The position numbers and the translations under genes were made by a program. 25,303 nt of DNA from Acidobacteriaceae bacterium (GTDB lineage: Bacteria; Acidobacteriota; Terriglobia; Terriglobales; Acidobacteriaceae). This document shows, piece after piece, positions 13,712-22,769 of this stretch. The stretch is taken from positions 1-25,303 of the forward strand of contig PLHN01000526.1 in NCBI GenBank assembly GCA_003139975.1. The letters are read 5' to 3'. How positions within the stretch are numbered: position 1 is the stretch's first letter; each line of letters begins with the position of its first letter. The notes under the pieces are model-generated. The model did no database searches. It was not told where the DNA came from and saw nothing but the letters and a program-made list of their open reading frames with translations.

Positions 13712-14623
13712 CTAGATATCCAACTCGCGTCCCGTCAACTGACGATACGCCTCGAGGTACTTTTCGCTGGTCCGGCGCGCAACTTCTTGGGGAAGGGCGG
13801 GCGCGGGCGGTTGTTTATTCCAGCGGATTTCTTCGAGGTAGTCCCTTACATACTGCTTGTCATACGAATTCTGCGCTTTACCCGGTTGGTACGTGTCTGC
13901 CGGCCAGAAGCGCGAGGAATCCGGTGTTAGTACCTCATCCGCCAGGGTGATTCCCTGGGCGGTCATGCCAAACTCAAACTTGGTGTCCGCGATCAGGATG
14001 CCGCGTTGCCGCGCGTGGTCCGCGGCTTTCTTGTAGATGCGCAGGGTCAGATCGCGGAGCTGGTGGCTCAGCTTGGGGTCAACCAGCTTGCACATTTCTT
14101 CAAACGAAATGTTGATGTCGTGCCCCGTGGTCGCCTTGGTCGCGGGCGTGAAGATCGGCTCCGGCAGTTGATCGGATTCCTTCAACCCCTCCGGCAGGTG
14201 GATGCCGCACACCGTGCCGCTGGCTTTGTATTCCTTCCAGCCCGAGCCGGAAAGATATCCGCGGGCCACGCATTCGACCGGGAACATTTCGGCCCGTTTC
14301 ACGATCATGGAGCGGCCGCGGAGTTCGTCGGCGTGTTTGCGAACTGCCGCCGGGTAATCATTCACGTCCGCAGTCACGAAATGGTTGGGGACGATGTCTT
14401 TCAGAAAATCGAACCAGAACAGCGAGATCTGGGTCAGGACGCGGCCTTTGTGCGGAATGCCTGTGGCCAGCACGTAATCGAACGCGGAAATGCGGTCAGT
14501 GGCAACAAAGAGCAGGTGACTGCTGTCGAGGTTGTAAACGTCGCGGACCTTGCCGCTCGTGTGCAACTCAAGATCCTTATAGCCGGTCTCTAGCAGGACG
14601 TGGTCGAGGATATCGGGGCTCAT
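13712..14623 (-). CDS. purC: Phosphoribosylaminoimidazole-succinocarboxamide (SAICAR) synthase
   Basis: A 303-residue cytosolic enzyme of de novo purine synthesis that ligates aspartate to CAIR using ATP. The family motifs appear in order: HTSGKVRDVYNL (ATP-binding loop), VATDRISAFDYVLATGIPHKG, PVECVARGYLSGSGWKEY, and PEPIFTPATKATTGHDINISF. The length fits the longer (yeast-like, about 300-residue) form of SAICAR synthase rather than the 237-residue E. coli form. The ATG at 14623 has no strong Shine-Dalgarno. A near-consensus promoter lies 34 bases upstream. cvpA and the Fis-type gene follow closely. No PurR-like operator was recognised. Confidence 0.97.
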   Translation of the reverse strand: MSPDILDHVLLETGYKDLELHTSGKVRDVYNLDSSHLLFVATDRISAFDYVLATGIPHKGRVLTQISLFWFDFLKDIVPNHFVTADVNDYPAAVRKHADELRGRSMIVKRAEMFPVECVARGYLSGSGWKEYKASGTVCGIHLPEGLKESDQLPEPIFTPATKATTGHDINISFEEMCKLVDPKLSHQLRDLTLRIYKKAADHARQRGILIADTKFEFGMTAQGITLADEVLTPDSSRFWPADTYQPGKAQNSYDKQYVRDYLEEIRWNKQPPAPALPQEVARRTSEKYLEAYRQLTGRELDI

Positions 14624-14960
14624 GGCTTAAATTTTACCGGGAGAAAACTGTCGGGTATTCTAGCCCGCGCGCGAAATTTGTCAACGCCCTCGATCACAGG
14701 TACATGGTTGCTCTGAACACCGCCGGACGGAAAATGGTTGACAGTTCGATTCTAAGTCAGAAGCCTCGCCCATGGCGGCTTTTCGGGCCTTCGCGATGTG
14801 GAAAAGCTGAGGAAGGCTCTGGAAAAAAAGGCGCAGGATTTCCGGCGATCGAAAGCAAAATAATGGTACGCGCGTCAAGAACGTAGCAGGATTTTTTTAT
14901 CGACGCAGCTCCATCGTTAGCGTCGCGCCTCGCCGTTAGAGTCGGACTAGCCCCATTCGG
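14624..14960. other. 337-bp gap between purC and smc
   Basis: The gap holds the purC promoter (14657-14684). The rest shows a T-run (14892-14898) beside a 6-bp stem, CGACGC/GCGTCG (14901-14906 and 14920-14925). The order of stem and T-run is wrong for a terminator on either strand. No ORF or RNA gene is supported. Confidence 0.6.
14657..14684 (-). promoter_or_regulatory. Near-consensus sigma-70 promoter of purC
   Basis: On the minus strand TTGACA (14679-14684, perfect), a 16-base spacer, and TAGAAT (14657-14662, five of six). Transcription would start near 14650, about 27 bases before the purC ATG. This would drive purC, cvpA and the Fis-type gene. Confidence 0.75.
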
Positions 14961-17900
14961 TTACGCCGCCCCAAACCTCACCGACACCAGCTTCGATATC
15001 CCCGGCTCCTGCATGGTCACGCCGTAGAGCACGGGAGCGATGCTCATGGTTTTCTTGCTGTGCGTGATCAGGATGAACTGTGTTTGCAGGCTCATCTCAC
15101 GCACCATGTCGGTGAAGCGGCCGATGTTGGCCTCGTCGAGCGGGGCGTCGACTTCGTCGAGAATGCAAAAGGGGCTGGGCGTGTACTGGAAGATTCCCAC
15201 CAGCAGCGAGAGAGCGGTGAGCGCTTTTTCGCCGCCAGAAAGCAGGAGCACGTTCTGGAGCTTCTTGCCTGGAGGGGAGGCGACCACGTCAATGCCGCTT
15301 TCCGCGCTGTTTTCGATGTCGGTGAGCCGCATGAAGGCGTTGCCGCCACCGAAAAGCTTGCGGAAAGTGTTCTGGAAGTTTTCGTTGATCTTGTGGAACG
15401 CCTCTTCGAACTTCTGGCGCGAGACTTGGTCGATCTCTTTGATGGTTGCCGTCGTGTTCTCGATGGCATCGAGCAAGTCTTTACGCTGCGTCGAAAGAAA
15501 CTGATGGCGTTCGGCGGTTTCCTTATATTCTTCGAGCGCCATCATGTTGACCGGGCCCATGGCGTCGAGTCGGGCGCGCATCTCGCGATAATTTTGATCC
15601 TCGCTGGCGAGTTCTTCCCCGGCGAGCGGGACGATGGTTGTATCGGCCATGAGCACCGGGCGCTCGATGCCAAGCTCGTTGAGGCAGGTATCCGCCATGT
15701 GCTGCAGATCGGATTCTAGTTTGGCGGCCTGCGCCGACAACTCGCCACGGCGGTCGCGGGCGGAATCGAGTTGCTGACGCATGGTTCGCAACAGTTCCTC
15801 AATTTCGGCCAGGCGTGCGCGCACCTGTTCCGACTCGCACTGCAGCAGGCCGTCGCGGGCCTCGCCCGCATTGCGTTCGGCTTCAAGCTGCACGAGTTGT
15901 TCCGACAGTTGGGCGTTCTCTTCTTTGCGCTGCGCGATCTCCTCGGTCGCCGATTCCATTTGCGACTGCAGAACACTCGCCCGCTCGCGCATCTCGGAAA
16001 CAACAGTTTGGACGCGCTGGAGCAGAGTGCTTGCCGAGCGGTGGCGCTCTTCGAGCGTGGCCACGCGAGCGGCGCGCTGCGAAGTGGTTTCGGCGGCCAG
16101 GTCGCGGCGGCTGCGCAGGGCAACGAGTCGATCGTGCCCGGCGCCGAGTTGGCTTTCAAAGCGCGCTCGCGATTCTTCGATCGTCGCCAGTTCAGCCTGC
16201 CGCCCGGCTATCAGCGTGTCCTGTTCTCCGCGTTCGGCGGCGAGCCGTTGCAACTCGCGGCCGATTACGTCGATGCGCTCGCGCACGCGAGACATCTCCC
16301 CGTCCAATTGCTGCAGCAGATGGCCGGATGTCATGGCCTGCTTCTCTGCTTCACGCTTCTCGCCTTCCAGGCGGTCAAGCAGGGAATTGTGCTCGTGAAT
16401 TTCCCTGCCCAACGTGAGCGCACGAATTTCCTTTTCGCGCAGAGCTTGTTCCAGTTCGTCGAGTAGGCGCAGAACGTCGCGCAGTTCGCGCTTCATCGAG
16501 AGCGGTCCCTCGCTGCGCTGCTTGCCGCCGGTGACGGTTACGTTGTGGAAGCATTCTCCCGATTGCGAAAGGAAAAAGGCGTCCGGACTGGAAAGCGCGA
16601 GATCACGCGCGACGGCTGGATCGGGCACAATGTACCCATTGCCAAGCTTGGGCAAAATTACTTCCAGCGATTTACCGAACCCATTCAGCACGCGAATCGA
16701 GTTCTTCAGCGGCAGTACGGAATCGTCGACCGGCGCGTAGTGCCCATGCTCATCGGCGACGAACGAAAACTTTGCCTGCGAATCTTCGGGATGAACGAGA
16801 AACGTCGCCCGGCCATCGACGTCGGAGCGCAACAGGCGCAGGCCCTCGTTGGCGGCGTCCCAGCTTTTGACCACAACGAAGTTCAGTTCATCGCGCAGGA
16901 AATCTTCGACCACGCGCTCGTACCGCGGATCGACTTCAAGAAAATCGGCGAGCACGCCCGCCGGCGCGTGTCCGCCTTGCAGCGCTCCCGATTGAAACAG
17001 CCGGCGGACCGATTCGGTGGAATAACCATGCTCGGCGATGACGGCTTCGAGCGAACCCTTCTTGCCTAGCGCCGTCGCATATTCGGAACGGATGGAATCA
17101 AGATACTTTTTCGTATCGCGCTCATCTCCGCGCTTGGTTTCAAGCACCTGTCGCAGCGAAGCGATCTCCGCCGCGAGCGTGTTGACGCGCTGCGAGACAG
17201 TTTCGAATTCCAGCGCAAGCTGGCCGCGCTGACCACCGAAGGTTTCCGATTGTGTGGTGGCAGCGGCGATTTCCGCACGCAGGCGCTGTTCTTCGCGGTC
17301 GATGCCGGCCACGCGTTCCTCGGACTGCGTGAGCTGATTGCGAAGCTGAGAACCCTGGCCGACCGATTCGAGAATGGCCGTGCGGCAAGCTTCCTGCGCT
17401 TGTTCGAGCGCGGACAGATCCGCGGCCGCGCTGGCAGCTTCCCGCTGGCTGAGCGCGAGTTCCTGCTGCGCCGATCCTAGATCCGCCGCGGCCGAGTCAA
17501 GCAACTGCTGGTGTTGCGACAGTTCTTCTTCGAGGGCGCCCAGACGTTGAGTCACCTGCGCCAACTCGGCTTCTGACGAAGTCAAGCGCACCAACAGTTC
17601 GGCGGAGCGTTCTTCGTTGGTCTTGATGCGCGCCTTGCCGCGGTCGGATTCCATCACGATCTGGCTCAGGCGGTCGCGATTCAGTCGCGTTTCGGTTTCG
17701 ATCGCATAGCCGCGCTGCGTGCGTTCGGTGTGCTCGGTATCTGACTGTTGCACGGTTTCGGTCAGCTCGCGGATTTCCTCGCCCAGTTGCTTGACCTGGG
17801 AATCGAACGAGAGCCGCTCGGCGTCCATGTGTGTGAACTTGCTGGCCAGCACGACGCGCAGCTTGGCGCGCATTTCATCGCGCAGGCGGCCATAGCGCTC

Positions 17901-18926
17901 AGCCTTGCTGGCCTGGCGTTTCAGCGAATTCATCTGGCGCGTCACTTCCTCGAAGATGTCGTTCACCCGATTGAGATTTTGCTTGGCATCTTCGAGGCGC
18001 GCTTCGGCGAGGCGTTTTTTGGTTTTGAATCTTGTCACGCCGGCGGCTTCTTCAATAATGGCGCGGCGATCCGTGGGACGGCTGCTCAGTATCTGGCCAA
18101 TCCGTCCCTGCTCAATGAGTGCGTAGGATTCCGGGCCAAGGCCCGTTCCCATAAAAAGTTCCTGAATGTCGCGCAGACGGCAGAGCTTTCCGTTGAGCAA
18201 GTATTCGCTATCGCCGCTGCGGAACAGGCGGCGCGTCACAGCGATTTCCCCGGTTCGTGCGGGTTGCTGGTTAAACTTGCGGCGGCGGATCTTTAACACG
18301 ACCTGCGGCGGAACAGTCTGCAGCGAAACAAGCTGTGGCCCGGCGGTTTGAGTGGCTGCATTGTCGGGGTCGGCTTGTGCCGGAGCTGAATCTGAGGATA
18401 CGCCTTCCGCTGCCTCAGCATTCTGCCCGCCTGAACGGGCGAGTGCGCCCGTCGCTCCATCGGGGGCGCCGGAGACGGCTGCGCTTCCGGTCGCAGCCTC
18501 CACTTCTTCGGTTTTTCCCGGCTGCGCGTCTTCCACGGCGCGCTCGGTTTCCGCGGCGGCGCTTGCGCGCAGTTCCGCTTCATCCCAGTTTTCTTCCGCC
18601 AGTTCATCCTGGATTTCGATCTCGGTAGGCGCGTTGGAATCGGAGCCGTGGTAAACCTCCGGATCGATCAGCGTCAATGTGACCTCGGCCATGCCGGTGG
18701 GATTGCGGCCGTTTGTACCCGCGAAGATCACGTCCTCCATGCGCGAGCCGCGCAAGGTTTTCGCCGACTGCTCGCCCAGCACCCAGGAGATGGCATCGGC
18801 AATATTCGATTTACCGCAGCCGTTGGGGCCAATGATGGCGGCAATGCCCTCGCCATGAAACTTAAGCTCGGTGCGATCGCAAAACGATTTGAATCCCAGG
18901 ATTTGCAGCTTCTTGAGTTTGAGCAA
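14961..18926 (-). CDS. smc: Chromosome segregation ATPase SMC, with a large head-domain insertion
   Basis: A 1321-residue condensin subunit; bacterial SMCs are usually about 1150-1200. From the chosen start, Walker A GPNGCGKS is at 33-40. The following beta-strand TLTLIDPEVY is separated from GEIAVTRRLFRSGDSEYLLNG by an insertion of about 130 residues (93-224) rich in Ala, Glu, Asp, Ser and Gly. Then come coiled coil, the hinge (about 640-790), the returning coil, the ABC signature LLSGGEKALTALSL (about 1229) and Walker B FCILDEVDAPLDEAN (about 1251). The start is a TTG at 18926 with AAGGAG five bases upstream, giving MLKLKKLQILGFKSF. An in-frame ATG at 18968 would add 14 unconserved residues and has no ribosome binding site. 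SMC with ScpA/ScpB organises and segregates DNA; scpA and scpB are not in the window. Confidence 0.95.
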   Translation of the reverse strand: MLKLKKLQILGFKSFCDRTELKFHGEGIAAIIGPNGCGKSNIADAISWVLGEQSAKTLRGSRMEDVIFAGTNGRNPTGMAEVTLTLIDPEVYHGSDSNAPTEIEIQDELAEENWDEAELRASAAAETERAVEDAQPGKTEEVEAATGSAAVSGAPDGATGALARSGGQNAEAAEGVSSDSAPAQADPDNAATQTAGPQLVSLQTVPPQVVLKIRRRKFNQQPARTGEIAVTRRLFRSGDSEYLLNGKLCRLRDIQELFMGTGLGPESYALIEQGRIGQILSSRPTDRRAIIEEAAGVTRFKTKKRLAEARLEDAKQNLNRVNDIFEEVTRQMNSLKRQASKAERYGRLRDEMRAKLRVVLASKFTHMDAERLSFDSQVKQLGEEIRELTETVQQSDTEHTERTQRGYAIETETRLNRDRLSQIVMESDRGKARIKTNEERSAELLVRLTSSEAELAQVTQRLGALEEELSQHQQLLDSAAADLGSAQQELALSQREAASAAADLSALEQAQEACRTAILESVGQGSQLRNQLTQSEERVAGIDREEQRLRAEIAAATTQSETFGGQRGQLALEFETVSQRVNTLAAEIASLRQVLETKRGDERDTKKYLDSIRSEYATALGKKGSLEAVIAEHGYSTESVRRLFQSGALQGGHAPAGVLADFLEVDPRYERVVEDFLRDELNFVVVKSWDAANEGLRLLRSDVDGRATFLVHPEDSQAKFSFVADEHGHYAPVDDSVLPLKNSIRVLNGFGKSLEVILPKLGNGYIVPDPAVARDLALSSPDAFFLSQSGECFHNVTVTGGKQRSEGPLSMKRELRDVLRLLDELEQALREKEIRALTLGREIHEHNSLLDRLEGEKREAEKQAMTSGHLLQQLDGEMSRVRERIDVIGRELQRLAAERGEQDTLIAGRQAELATIEESRARFESQLGAGHDRLVALRSRRDLAAETTSQRAARVATLEERHRSASTLLQRVQTVVSEMRERASVLQSQMESATEEIAQRKEENAQLSEQLVQLEAERNAGEARDGLLQCESEQVRARLAEIEELLRTMRQQLDSARDRRGELSAQAAKLESDLQHMADTCLNELGIERPVLMADTTIVPLAGEELASEDQNYREMRARLDAMGPVNMMALEEYKETAERHQFLSTQRKDLLDAIENTTATIKEIDQVSRQKFEEAFHKINENFQNTFRKLFGGGNAFMRLTDIENSAESGIDVVASPPGKKLQNVLLLSGGEKALTALSLLVGIFQYTPSPFCILDEVDAPLDEANIGRFTDMVREMSLQTQFILITHSKKTMSIAPVLYGVTMQEPGISKLVSVRFGAA

Positions 18927-18931
18927 AGTCA

Positions 18932-18937
18932 CTCCTT
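18932..18937 (-). promoter_or_regulatory. Shine-Dalgarno site supporting a TTG start for smc
   Basis: AAGGAG on the minus strand lies five bases before the TTG at 18926. The site is inside the longer alternative frame that begins with ATG at 18968, which itself has no Shine-Dalgarno. Confidence 0.6.
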
Positions 18938-18968
18938 CGGGTTCCGCTTCAATGCTCGGCGCCGACAT

Positions 18969-19390
18969 GTCTAGCGGCGTGCGTGTTCTTGGCGGAAACT
19001 ACATCCGCCTACGCGCTGGCTGGACCGACTGCAAATCCGTGGAGGGCCCCGGCGGGGTAAAGGCGATGTTAACTGCCGAGGTTCCTCCTGATCGCATGCC
19101 GAGGCGCGTTCCCCACAAACGGAGCCAGCGCCCCAGCGTTGAACCAACTTTAACGGCGAACGGGGGGACGGGTCAAGTAATAAAACACCACATATTGGGG
19201 TGCCCATCCACCCACCGCCTTTAGTTGCACAGACACTGCAGCAATCCCGCGCAAATCTATGGTGAGCAACAAGAAGGTAGGAGACCGCCAGAGCTGTCAC
19301 TACTCTAGCGCTGGCCGTAGCCGGATGCAATCCCCGGTAGAGAATGTTTGGTGCGTTGGCGAGTGCCGGACCTTGTGGAAAAACGAGCAG
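18969..19390. other. 422-bp gap between the STAS gene and smc
   Basis: Apart from a candidate smc promoter near 19147-19176, nothing definite is visible: no credible ORF, tRNA, known riboswitch or strong terminator. Open frames here on both strands have unnatural composition. It could carry a long smc leader. Confidence 0.5.
19147..19176 (-). promoter_or_regulatory. Candidate smc promoter
   Basis: On the minus strand TTGACC (19171-19176), an 18-base spacer, and TAAAGT (19147-19152). Matches are five and four of six. It would imply a leader of about 210 bases before the TTG start. Confidence 0.35.
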
Positions 19391-19729
19391 TTAAAAGCCA
19401 GCCGCGGCCGCCGCGATATTGGGATGGAGGTCGACAACCTTATCTACGCTGGTGAGTTTTAGTACCTCTTCCACATGCCCTTGCGCGCACACCCGCAGTT
19501 TTCCGCCAGCTTGCTTAAGCTTGCCGGCGCACATGACGATGATCCCAATGCCCGTGCTGTCGATGTGGGTGACACCGCTCAGGTCGAAGAGAACTTTCTT
19601 CTTGTTCTCCCGGACGAAGGTCTCGGTCGCCCACTCCAGTTCCTTGCATTCCCGTCCCATGACAATTCTTCCGGAGACATCCAGCACCACAATGTCGGGA
19701 TCCATATTTCTCGTCTGAAGCGTCAACAT
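19391..19729 (-). CDS. STAS-domain anti-sigma factor antagonist (SpoIIAA/RsbV-like)
   Basis: A 112-residue single-domain STAS protein. The layout matches SpoIIAA/RsbV: DIVVLDVSGRIVMG, KKVLFDLSGVTHIDSTGIGIIVMC, and KLRVCAQGHVEEVLKLTSVDKVVDLHP. The Ser of IDSTGIG (about residue 58) is the position phosphorylated in this family to switch binding to an anti-sigma kinase. The last residues are Ala-rich. AAGGAG lies eight bases before the ATG. The gene begins 36 bases after the Ser/Thr kinase on the same strand and is almost certainly co-transcribed. No RsbW-like kinase or sigma factor is adjacent, so its partner is unknown. Confidence 0.92.
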   Translation of the reverse strand: MLTLQTRNMDPDIVVLDVSGRIVMGRECKELEWATETFVRENKKKVLFDLSGVTHIDSTGIGIIVMCAGKLKQAGGKLRVCAQGHVEEVLKLTSVDKVVDLHPNIAAAAAGF

Positions 19730-19765
19730 GGGTCGAACTCCTTTTTTCGAGTTTTGGACTTGGGC

Positions 19766-22597
19766 CTACCTGAAACCGCTGAACATGACGACGTCGGCAT
19801 CGGCGTAACGGGCGCGGGTAACCGCAAATTTCTTGCCATCGCGTGACCAGGCATAGGCCGCCACGACCGCCGGTTCAGAATCGAAGTGGGTCAACTGCAC
19901 GGGTGCGCCGCCAGCCAGTTCCTGCATGTACACATTCTGCGTATTGCCCGTCGTATTGTGCACGTAGGTGAGGGCGTGCCCGTCCGGCGTCCACCCGAGG
20001 CGATAGAAATTGTAGGTCGAAGGCACGTCGATTTCCTGAACAATGGCGCCGCCTTCCAGTTTCTGGATCACGATTTTTAACCTGGCGCTCGCTCCCTGAC
20101 CATCAGTCCGGCCGTAGGCCACCAGGGCGCCATCGGGAGAAACGGCAGCGAAAAAAACGCTTCCGTGGGTCAGTTCCACGGGCGTACCACCTTCGGTTGA
20201 GATCTTAAAAATGTGGGACACGTTATCTGCGGTAATGAGTGCCTGGTAAACCACCCACTTGCCATCAGGTGTGCAGGAGGCTCCAAATTCGACCTTGTTA
20301 AACGAGAGCTGTTTCAACTCTCCAGTCGCGACATTCAGTCGCCAAAGTTGCTGCACGTTGTCTTCGGACAATATGGGCACAGCGACAATATCACCGGGAC
20401 CACAAGCGGAGGGATCTTGAACGGGGGGATTGTTCTCCAGGAGGTGAACCCGGTTTGACCCGTCACCATTGGTGATATAGGCGTGGTTTGCAGCATCCAT
20501 TTGCAGGAGTTTGCCGGAAGCGGTCCAAGACAGAGCATAGCCGGTCGCTTGTTCGGTGGAGATCGGAGTCAGCTTCCAGTCGATTTTGTCATTCAGGACC
20601 GGTGGGGAATCGGCCACGTAAATCGTTGCCTGTTGGCGCTCCTGGGCGGTAACGAACGACTTGCCATCCGCCGTGACGCTGAGCGTGTTGTACTGACTCA
20701 AATCGTTGCTGATTTTAAAAGGCTCTCCAGTAGGATAAGGCTGAAACCAGATCTGTTGACGGAAGCCGGTCGACTTCTCGGCGCCGATAAAGAACAGCCC
20801 GGAAGCATCGGGCAACCACGCCAGGTGGCTGATCAGCATGGGTAGGGGAAGAGTCTTGATCACCTTGCCTTCTGGCGTGAGCACCAGAATGGATCCAAGA
20901 GTGTTCTTTCCCAACTCCAATGCGCCGACGGCGATGAGGTTGCCCGAAGTTGACCAGGAAGGGAAGGTGCTCAAGCCCTTGATCCCGGACTCATGGCGGA
21001 AGATGACGCTTTCGCCACTGCCATCGGCGTTCGCCAGCAGCAACTGATCTTCCCCTTTGTCTTGAATCGTGCGTCGGTACACGATGCGCTTGCCGTCGGG
21101 TGAGAATGCCGCCGCGCTGTCGACGTTACTCACAATCTGCCGCGAGGCGCCACCCAGGGCAGGCACGCTGTAAAGATTAATGTTGTTGGCGTTGGTGGGA
21201 TCTCCGTGGGTGTAGTAAAGATAGTTGCCATCCGGTGTGAAGGTCGCACCGAGGCCAAAAAAGCCCGGCTGGGGCGGTACAACGGTGACCTCGCTGCCGG
21301 TGATCACCTGTTTCACTCGCAGGCTGCGTTCGCCCTCCCGCCTGCCGTAGGCGACCAATCGGCCGTCGGAGGAGATGGTAGCAAAATTTATGACTTGTCC
21401 GTGGTCGGTCAGCGGCCGGATGCTGATGTTGCGAGTATCAATTGCAGGACCGCCGCCGCGGCTGAGGAATTTATAAACTCCGAATCCCGCCGCAATGAGA
21501 AGCAGTATGACTAGGGCCGCTGCTGCGAAGGCGACACTTTTGTGGCGGCCGGCTTCTGCAATCAGGACCGAACTCGAGGACGCCGCACCCTGCGCCGTGG
21601 CCGCGCTGGGCTGCGACGGCGTGGAAGGGGCTGCCGCGATTCCTTGCGCCGATGAGGCTGGGATTACGTTGCTGGCGCTGGCCGAGCTTGGAGAGCTGGG
21701 CAGAGAAGTCTCATCGGTTCTATGCGGCACGCGCCCCGATTCCGTCTCCCGCTTCAGCCGCTTCAGGTCGGCACGCATATCGGATGCATGCTGGTAGCGC
21801 AGTTCGCGGTCTTTCTCCAAAGCTTTGTTGATGACGTCTTCGAGCTTGGGAGAAACATCTGGGTTCAGCCGGACGGGCGCGACCGGAATCTTGTGAAGAA
21901 TCGAGTCGAACAGGTCCGCCGACGAGTCACCGCGGAAGGGCAACGTGCCAGTAGCCATTTCGTACAAAACGGCTCCGAAAGAGAACAGATCGGTGCGGGC
22001 ATCGAGATCCTTGCCGCGCGCCTGCTCGGGCGACATGTAGGCAACTGTGCCGACGGCAGTGCCGGGGCTGGTCAGATGGTCCGACTCGACCGTTGCCTGC
22101 GTGGCTCCAAGCGAACTGCTCGTGCCGGTTGTTACTTTGGCCAATCCGAAATCGAGAATCTTGGCGTGTCCACGTTCGGTCACAAAAATGTTCGCCGGCT
22201 TGATGTCCCGGTGAACGATGTTCTTGGCATGGGCGGCGTCGAGCGCGTCAGCGATCTCGATGGCCAGCGCGAGCAAGGTATCGAGTTCGAGCGGATGGCT
22301 CGCGATCACATGCTTCAGCGTCGCGCCATCCAAAAACTCCATGACGATGAACGCCTGGCCATTCTCTTCGCCAATGTCGTAGATGGTGCAGATGTTGGGA
22401 TGGTTGAGCGCAGAGGCCGCTTTCGCCTCCCGGCGAAACCGTTCAAGTGCTTGATGGTCGCGGGCCACGTCTTCCGGCAGAAACTTGAGGGCCACAAACC
22501 GGTCGAGGCGGGTGTCCTCCGCTTTGTAAACCACACCCATGCCCCCGCCACCGAGCTTCGCGACGATGCGGTAGTGCGAGATGGTTTGGCCGATCAT
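19766..22597 (-). CDS. Membrane Ser/Thr protein kinase with C-terminal PD40 propeller
   Basis: A 943-residue protein. The N-terminal Hanks-type kinase domain (about 8-280) has a Gly-rich loop LGGGGMGVV, Lys38 in ALKFL, catalytic HRDIKPAN (129-136, Asp131), DFG (149-151) and MSPEQ (188-192), so it should be active. A Ser/Ala/Pro-rich juxtamembrane stretch (290-345) with possible autophosphorylation sites precedes one membrane segment (about 354-378). The remaining 560 residues form TolB/WD40-like PD40 repeats, such as [25 protein letters not shown] and [11 protein letters not shown], presumably facing the periplasm as a sensor. This kinase-propeller fusion is common in Acidobacteriota. Its substrate is unknown; the STAS protein directly downstream is a candidate. 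It is transcribed from its own promoter at 22654-22682. Confidence 0.95.
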   Translation of the reverse strand: MIGQTISHYRIVAKLGGGGMGVVYKAEDTRLDRFVALKFLPEDVARDHQALERFRREAKAASALNHPNICTIYDIGEENGQAFIVMEFLDGATLKHVIASHPLELDTLLALAIEIADALDAAHAKNIVHRDIKPANIFVTERGHAKILDFGLAKVTTGTSSSLGATQATVESDHLTSPGTAVGTVAYMSPEQARGKDLDARTDLFSFGAVLYEMATGTLPFRGDSSADLFDSILHKIPVAPVRLNPDVSPKLEDVINKALEKDRELRYQHASDMRADLKRLKRETESGRVPHRTDETSLPSSPSSASASNVIPASSAQGIAAAPSTPSQPSAATAQGAASSSSVLIAEAGRHKSVAFAAAALVILLLIAAGFGVYKFLSRGGGPAIDTRNISIRPLTDHGQVINFATISSDGRLVAYGRREGERSLRVKQVITGSEVTVVPPQPGFFGLGATFTPDGNYLYYTHGDPTNANNINLYSVPALGGASRQIVSNVDSAAAFSPDGKRIVYRRTIQDKGEDQLLLANADGSGESVIFRHESGIKGLSTFPSWSTSGNLIAVGALELGKNTLGSILVLTPEGKVIKTLPLPMLISHLAWLPDASGLFFIGAEKSTGFRQQIWFQPYPTGEPFKISNDLSQYNTLSVTADGKSFVTAQERQQATIYVADSPPVLNDKIDWKLTPISTEQATGYALSWTASGKLLQMDAANHAYITNGDGSNRVHLLENNPPVQDPSACGPGDIVAVPILSEDNVQQLWRLNVATGELKQLSFNKVEFGASCTPDGKWVVYQALITADNVSHIFKISTEGGTPVELTHGSVFFAAVSPDGALVAYGRTDGQGASARLKIVIQKLEGGAIVQEIDVPSTYNFYRLGWTPDGHALTYVHNTTGNTQNVYMQELAGGAPVQLTHFDSEPAVVAAYAWSRDGKKFAVTRARYADADVVMFSGFR

Positions 22598-22653
22598 TGT
22601 TTATCCGATCACGTTGGGCCGACCGAATGGATCGGAGATCGGGGAATCGGGAA

Positions 22654-22682
22654 ATAGTAGGCGGGATGGGGCGGCAAGTCAA
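22654..22682 (-). promoter_or_regulatory. Promoter of the kinase-STAS operon
   Basis: On the minus strand TTGACT (22677-22682, five of six), a 17-base spacer, and TACTAT (22654-22659, four of six). Transcription would begin near 22647 and give a leader of about 50 bases. No strong Shine-Dalgarno is seen before the kinase ATG. Confidence 0.65.
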
Positions 22683-22769
22683 TGCTTCAGACGCAAGAGC
22701 GCGGCGGCGGCAAACCGGCAATAGCGAGGCCCTTTACTAAGCTTTCTCAGGTTATGGCCGAACTGGTCC

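Noticed and set aside
14681..14780. AGTTCGATTCT segment resembling a tRNA T-loop.
   Set aside because: The flanking bases do not form the T-stem or an acceptor stem, and no anticodon arm is found.
14892..14925. Stem CGACGC/GCGTCG beside a seven-T run, suggestive of a terminator for smc or purC.
   Set aside because: The T-run precedes the stem on the plus strand and becomes an A-run after the stem on the minus strand. Neither direction gives stem followed by U, and the loop is 13 bases.
18971..19330. Minus-strand frame of 119 codons between the STAS gene and smc.
   Set aside because: Composition (Cys, Arg, Ser, Gly-rich) is unlike a protein. It has no ribosome site and stops just before smc by chance.
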